Shown piece after piece: positions 61,447-64,000 of a stretch of 64,000 nt of DNA; the first letter of the stretch is position 1, and every line of letters begins with the position of its first letter. The translations under genes and the position numbers were made by a program. The notes beneath the pieces are model-generated. The model was not told the origin of the DNA. It saw nothing but the letters and a program-made list of their open reading frames with translations, and made no database searches. The DNA is from Polynucleobacter sp. JS-JIR-II-50 (GTDB lineage: Bacteria > Pseudomonadota > Gammaproteobacteria > Burkholderiales > Burkholderiaceae). The stretch is from NCBI RefSeq assembly GCF_018687895.1, contig NZ_CP061307.1, positions 1,261,948 through 1,325,947 on the forward strand, in the 5' to 3' direction.

Positions 61447-62529
61447 TTAGGCGCTTTCGAACTCAAAGGCCGCCCAATCCCCAAGACATAAGCTCGCATC
61501 GATAAAGAAATCCAAGATGGCGGCCTTGCTCTGAACTTTGGCCAAGGCGTGATGATCTGAGAGACGTTGACGCCAATACCGTGATCCCGCCCGGCCATGA
61601 GCCAAGCCGAGGATATGTCTTGTAAAAGCCCCAATATAAAAAGGCTTGCCTTTGGCTTGGCATTCATCAAACCAAGCTTGCACTTGTTTAACCAAGGCAA
61701 TCTGAATGCGGTGCCACTCGGTTTCACTAAAAAGATATCCAGCAGCATCGCCATCCGTGTTGATCATGTCATCCCAACCTAAGAGCAACGCAGGAAAATG
61801 ATATGCAGCCCTTCCCACCATGAAACCATCAAAGTCATCCCAGTGGCCAGCAATTTGTTCATTAGTTTCCAAACCACCATTAAGCAATACTTTGAGATTC
61901 GGAAATTGCTTCTGCGCATCTACTCTGAGCTTTGCAGCTACTTCATAACGCAACGGTGGTTTGCTGCGATTCTCTTTTGGCGATAAACCTTTAAGCACTG
62001 CATTACGTGCATGAATGGTTACCTGACTGGCACCAGCATCGGCAACAGCAAGAATAAAGTTCAGCGCAAATTGGTAATCAGCTTCAGAATTTGCGGCATC
62101 CATCGAGTCCAAGCCCAGACGATGCTTTACGGAGATCGGAATATCAACCGCTCCCCTCATAGAGCGCACACAGTCTGCAACTAAATTAGGCTCAGCCATT
62201 AAGCAGGCGCCAAAGGCACCACGTTGCACGCGCTCTGAGGGGCAACCGCAATTGAGATCGATTTCATCGTAACCCCACTGTTGAGCTAGTTCGGCAGACC
62301 TTGCTAAGTCGCCGGGCTCTGAGCCGCCTAATTGCAAAACAACAGGATGTTGCTCTTGTGAATAATCTAAATGACGTGGCACATCCCCATGCATGAGCGC
62401 ACCAGAAGTGACCATCTCTGTATAAAGAACAGCCTCTTTAGTGAGCGTGCGATGAAACGAACGGCAATGGCGGTCCGTCCACTCCATCATGGGGGCGACT
62501 GCTAAGCGTTTCTTTGGAGTATTGGTCAT
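61447..62529 (-). CDS. dusA: tRNA-dihydrouridine(20/20a) synthase
   Basis: 360-residue flavoenzyme that reduces uridine 20 and 20a in the tRNA D-loop. The FMN TIM-barrel N-terminal part contains VAPMMEWTDRHCR, LNCGCPSERVQRGAFGACLM (with the catalytic Cys in GACLM) and SVKHRLGLD. The C-terminal helical domain binds tRNA. The DusA subfamily is shown by the MMEWTDRH start. ATG at 62529. It is separated from tRNA-His by 67 bases. Confidence 0.94.
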   Translation of the reverse strand: MTNTPKKRLAVAPMMEWTDRHCRSFHRTLTKEAVLYTEMVTSGALMHGDVPRHLDYSQEQHPVVLQLGGSEPGDLARSAELAQQWGYDEIDLNCGCPSERVQRGAFGACLMAEPNLVADCVRSMRGAVDIPISVKHRLGLDSMDAANSEADYQFALNFILAVADAGASQVTIHARNAVLKGLSPKENRSKPPLRYEVAAKLRVDAQKQFPNLKVLLNGGLETNEQIAGHWDDFDGFMVGRAAYHFPALLLGWDDMINTDGDAAGYLFSETEWHRIQIALVKQVQAWFDECQAKGKPFYIGAFTRHILGLAHGRAGSRYWRQRLSDHHALAKVQSKAAILDFFIDASLCLGDWAAFEFESA

Positions 62530-62618
62530 GAACTTCGATTAAATGGCGATTGACCGCCATTTTAAATGCATAAGGGCAACCGAAGCTGCCCTTACTGAAG
62601 ATGCACTTGATAGTTAGC

Positions 62619-62879
62619 TTATTTAGATAGCTTCGCCTCTAACTCAACCGCAAGATCCAAGGCACCCATGTAACCGGACTTCAGATGATTCGGTAGATCG
62701 GGGTCACCAACCATAGCGCCCAAGGTCTCTACAAGGCTAAAAACTAAACCTTTAGCAGCGCCCGCGGCAATCGTATTGTTTGCTACTGCTTGATCAATAT
62801 GATTTACCGCATCCAGAAAATAATCATGCCCTGGGAGGCCATCTGGCCCTAAAGCTTCTTTGTTTAATTCTTTAGTCAT
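62619..62879 (-). CDS. Small hypothetical protein
   Basis: 86-residue soluble, mostly helical, acidic protein with no signal or membrane segment. It begins MTKELNKEALGPDGLPGHDYF and has a helix pair HIDQAVANNTIAAGAAKGLVF. AGGA lies eight bases before the ATG. It starts 26 bases after the translational-machinery-like gene, so both may be one operon. No family is recognised. Confidence 0.72.
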   Translation of the reverse strand: MTKELNKEALGPDGLPGHDYFLDAVNHIDQAVANNTIAAGAAKGLVFSLVETLGAMVGDPDLPNHLKSGYMGALDLAVELEAKLSK

Positions 62880-62904
62880 TTGTGTCGTCCTATGAAGTCT
62901 TTAT

Positions 62905-63288
62905 TTATAGCATTTGATCCACTTTATAGAAAAACTTGCGTGCATAGGCAAGAATTTCTTTATCAGTAGGATGATCAACCGTTTCTACGCCAACAATCTT
63001 TTCTGCAATATTGGCATCATGTTTGTGCGCGTGTTTGATGAGCTCTAATTTTGCAGATCCAGGCCCAAGAATCAAGATTTCTTTGGACTCATTCACGGCA
63101 TTGATAACTGAATGTAAATATTTTGAATCTAAAGCGACTTTACCGCTACCGACTTCATTGGCTTTGTGATGCAGATGAGTGTGGGTACTTTTACTGCGAA
63201 TCACTTCGGCTTCGCTAGCCTCTTCGCTCAAGAACATTACGTGAGCTTCTTTATGGTCGATCCAAATTACTGCGTGATTTAATGACAT
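62905..63288 (-). CDS. eRF1/Dom34-domain-like translational machinery protein
   Basis: 127-residue cytoplasmic protein from ATG 63288, which has AGGAAG four bases upstream; the longer ORF start at 63336 lacks such a site. The opening LNHAVIWIDHKEAHVMFL and ILILGPGSAKLELIKHAHKHD resemble an eRF1 domain 2-like fold seen in proteobacterial small proteins called translational machinery proteins. VETVDHPTDKEILAYARKFF follows. The family may act in stress or ribosome rescue; no activity is proven. An FNR/ANR-like site lies in its upstream region. Confidence 0.75.
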   Translation of the reverse strand: MSLNHAVIWIDHKEAHVMFLSEEASEAEVIRSKSTHTHLHHKANEVGSGKVALDSKYLHSVINAVNESKEILILGPGSAKLELIKHAHKHDANIAEKIVGVETVDHPTDKEILAYARKFFYKVDQML

Positions 63289-63380
63289 ATTCTTCCTATG
63301 ATTAGTATTAACTACCCCTTCAGAATACTCCAGCAATGCTTAAGGATTACTGAAAAATCACTGTGGAAGCGCTATTAGGT

Positions 63381-63394
63381 TTGATTTATGTCAA
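63381..63394. promoter_or_regulatory. FNR/ANR-like box between two divergent genes
   Basis: TTGAT-TTAT-GTCAA, on the other strand TTGAC-ATAA-ATCAA, matches the TTGAT-N4-ATCAA consensus with one mismatch. It is 63-76 bases before the glutamate-synthase-like start and 93-106 before the translational-machinery-like start. TATACT at 63420-63425 is a good -10 for the plus strand and would put the box near -44. Confidence 0.45.
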
Positions 63395-63456
63395 ATTGTT
63401 TGTATTAGTATTAAATTCGTATACTCAGACCATCCACATTTAAGCTCGTTACGGCC

Positions 63457-64000
63457 ATGTCCCCCAATAAATACCTACCCATACGATATATTCCATTTTC
63501 TCTATGCATCCTGGGGGCCATTGCCAGTTTTACCTCTTTACAGCTGCATCCACAGGCTTGGAATTTCTTCCTACTATTTGGCTTTTTGTCATTTGTAGGC
63601 ATGTATGACATCACGCAAACCAAAATAGCCATTCTTCGAAACTACCCCGTTATTGGACATTTGCGTTTCATGCTTGAATTTATCCGCCCAGAAATTCGCC
63701 AGTACTTTATCGAGGGCGACAATGATGAAACCCCTTTTTCAAAAGAACAGCGCACATTAGTCTATTCACGCGCTAAAGCTGTACCGGATCAAATTCCTTT
63801 TGGCACCACTCTGGATGTCATGGCCCCTGGCTACCAATGGATTAATCAATCATTAGCCCCTACCCGCCTGCCCAGCCATGATTTCCGAGTCGAGATTGGC
63901 GGCAAAGATTGCAAACAAAAATATTCAGCCAGCATCTTTAATATCTCAGCCATGAGCTTTGGGTCCCTTAGTGCTAACGCTATTTTGGCTTTAAATCTTG
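63457..64000 (+). CDS. FMN-binding glutamate-synthase-family protein (partial, C-terminus beyond window edge)
   Basis: About 181 codons of a larger protein are present. A short N-terminal hydrophobic part has two membrane helices (about 10-27 and 32-50). Then comes the family start: a RNYPVIGHLRFMLEFIRPEIRQ-like segment, FIEGDNDETPFS and SRAKAVPDQIPFGT. A later part, SAMSFGSLSANAI, resembles the FMN/glutamate-synthase central domain. These proteins are related to GltB but single-chain and often of unknown reaction. The rest is cut by the window edge. The ATG at 63457 is the first plausible start; no strong ribosome site. Confidence 0.85.
   Translation, partial: MSPNKYLPIRYIPFSLCILGAIASFTSLQLHPQAWNFFLLFGFLSFVGMYDITQTKIAILRNYPVIGHLRFMLEFIRPEIRQYFIEGDNDETPFSKEQRTLVYSRAKAVPDQIPFGTTLDVMAPGYQWINQSLAPTRLPSHDFRVEIGGKDCKQKYSASIFNISAMSFGSLSANAILALNL

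Noticed and set aside
63411-63632. Minus-strand frame opposite the glutamate-synthase-like gene start
   Set aside because: The plus strand has a clear conserved protein; the minus frame is Lys/Arg-rich and resembles nothing.

Overview
The window looks like chromosome from a low-GC freshwater betaproteobacterium of the Burkholderiaceae, most like Polynucleobacter. The basis is the family mix (NAD-dependent Fds-type formate dehydrogenase, tripartite-tricarboxylate Bug binding protein, class I fumarase, XdhAB-like molybdenum hydroxylase beside Sox genes), tRNA genes with encoded CCA, and moderate AT-rich base composition. This is inference from gene content; no 16S gene is present. No insertion sequence, integrase, prophage or CRISPR array was seen, and no gap longer than about 300 bases lacks a gene or tRNA.

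Layout. 1-3172: NAD-dependent formate dehydrogenase (fdsA cut by the left edge, and a fused FdsG-FdsB subunit). 3375-9298: a small lipoprotein, a DUF748/AsmA-like envelope protein, a DUF1080 secreted protein, a YciI protein, tRNA-Ser(GGA) and acetyl-CoA synthetase. 9486-13661: class I fumarase, glutamate racemase and a TonB-ExbB-ExbD energy module. 13665-21554: a minus-strand run in which a filamentous-haemagglutinin-like exoprotein is followed by a DUF4239 membrane protein and three binding proteins of two folds, with no permease or ATPase. 21673-26131: tRNA-Leu(UAA), penicillin-acylase-family hydrolase, two small envelope proteins, purU. 26148-30879: a two-subunit molybdenum hydroxylase followed by soxX-soxY-soxZ-soxA, where SoxY lacks the usual GGCGG arm. 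31004-36917: a complete branched-chain-type ABC importer plus an M20 deacylase. 37136-42248: lrgAB, a class III aminotransferase, a Bug binding protein and a gamma-glutamyltransferase-like enzyme. 42257-45048: mazEF, a Pif1-like helicase and a formylglycine-generating-enzyme-like protein.

45076-60652 is a biofilm locus. Cellulose genes (bcsZ, bcsG, bcsC, bcsA, a TPR lipoprotein) are bracketed by two GGDEF and two HD-GYP proteins, so enzymes that make and break c-di-GMP flank a synthase that binds it. BcsA appears to carry two PilZ signatures. BcsG (phosphoethanolamine transferase) should release diacylglycerol, and a diacylglycerol kinase lies in the bcsA operon. A membrane-anchored degenerate nucleotide-cyclase-like protein lies directly before bcsA. 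No bcsB is present in the window.

60743-64000: an alanine-rich helical protein, tRNA-His, dusA, two small cytoplasmic proteins, and the start of an FMN-binding glutamate-synthase-family protein cut by the right edge.

The strongest candidates for something undescribed are the exoprotein/DUF4239/binding-protein operon, the molybdenum hydroxylase joined to a variant SoxXYZA set, and the BcsB-less cellulose locus with its double-PilZ BcsA, BcsG-DgkA pair and pseudo-cyclase.
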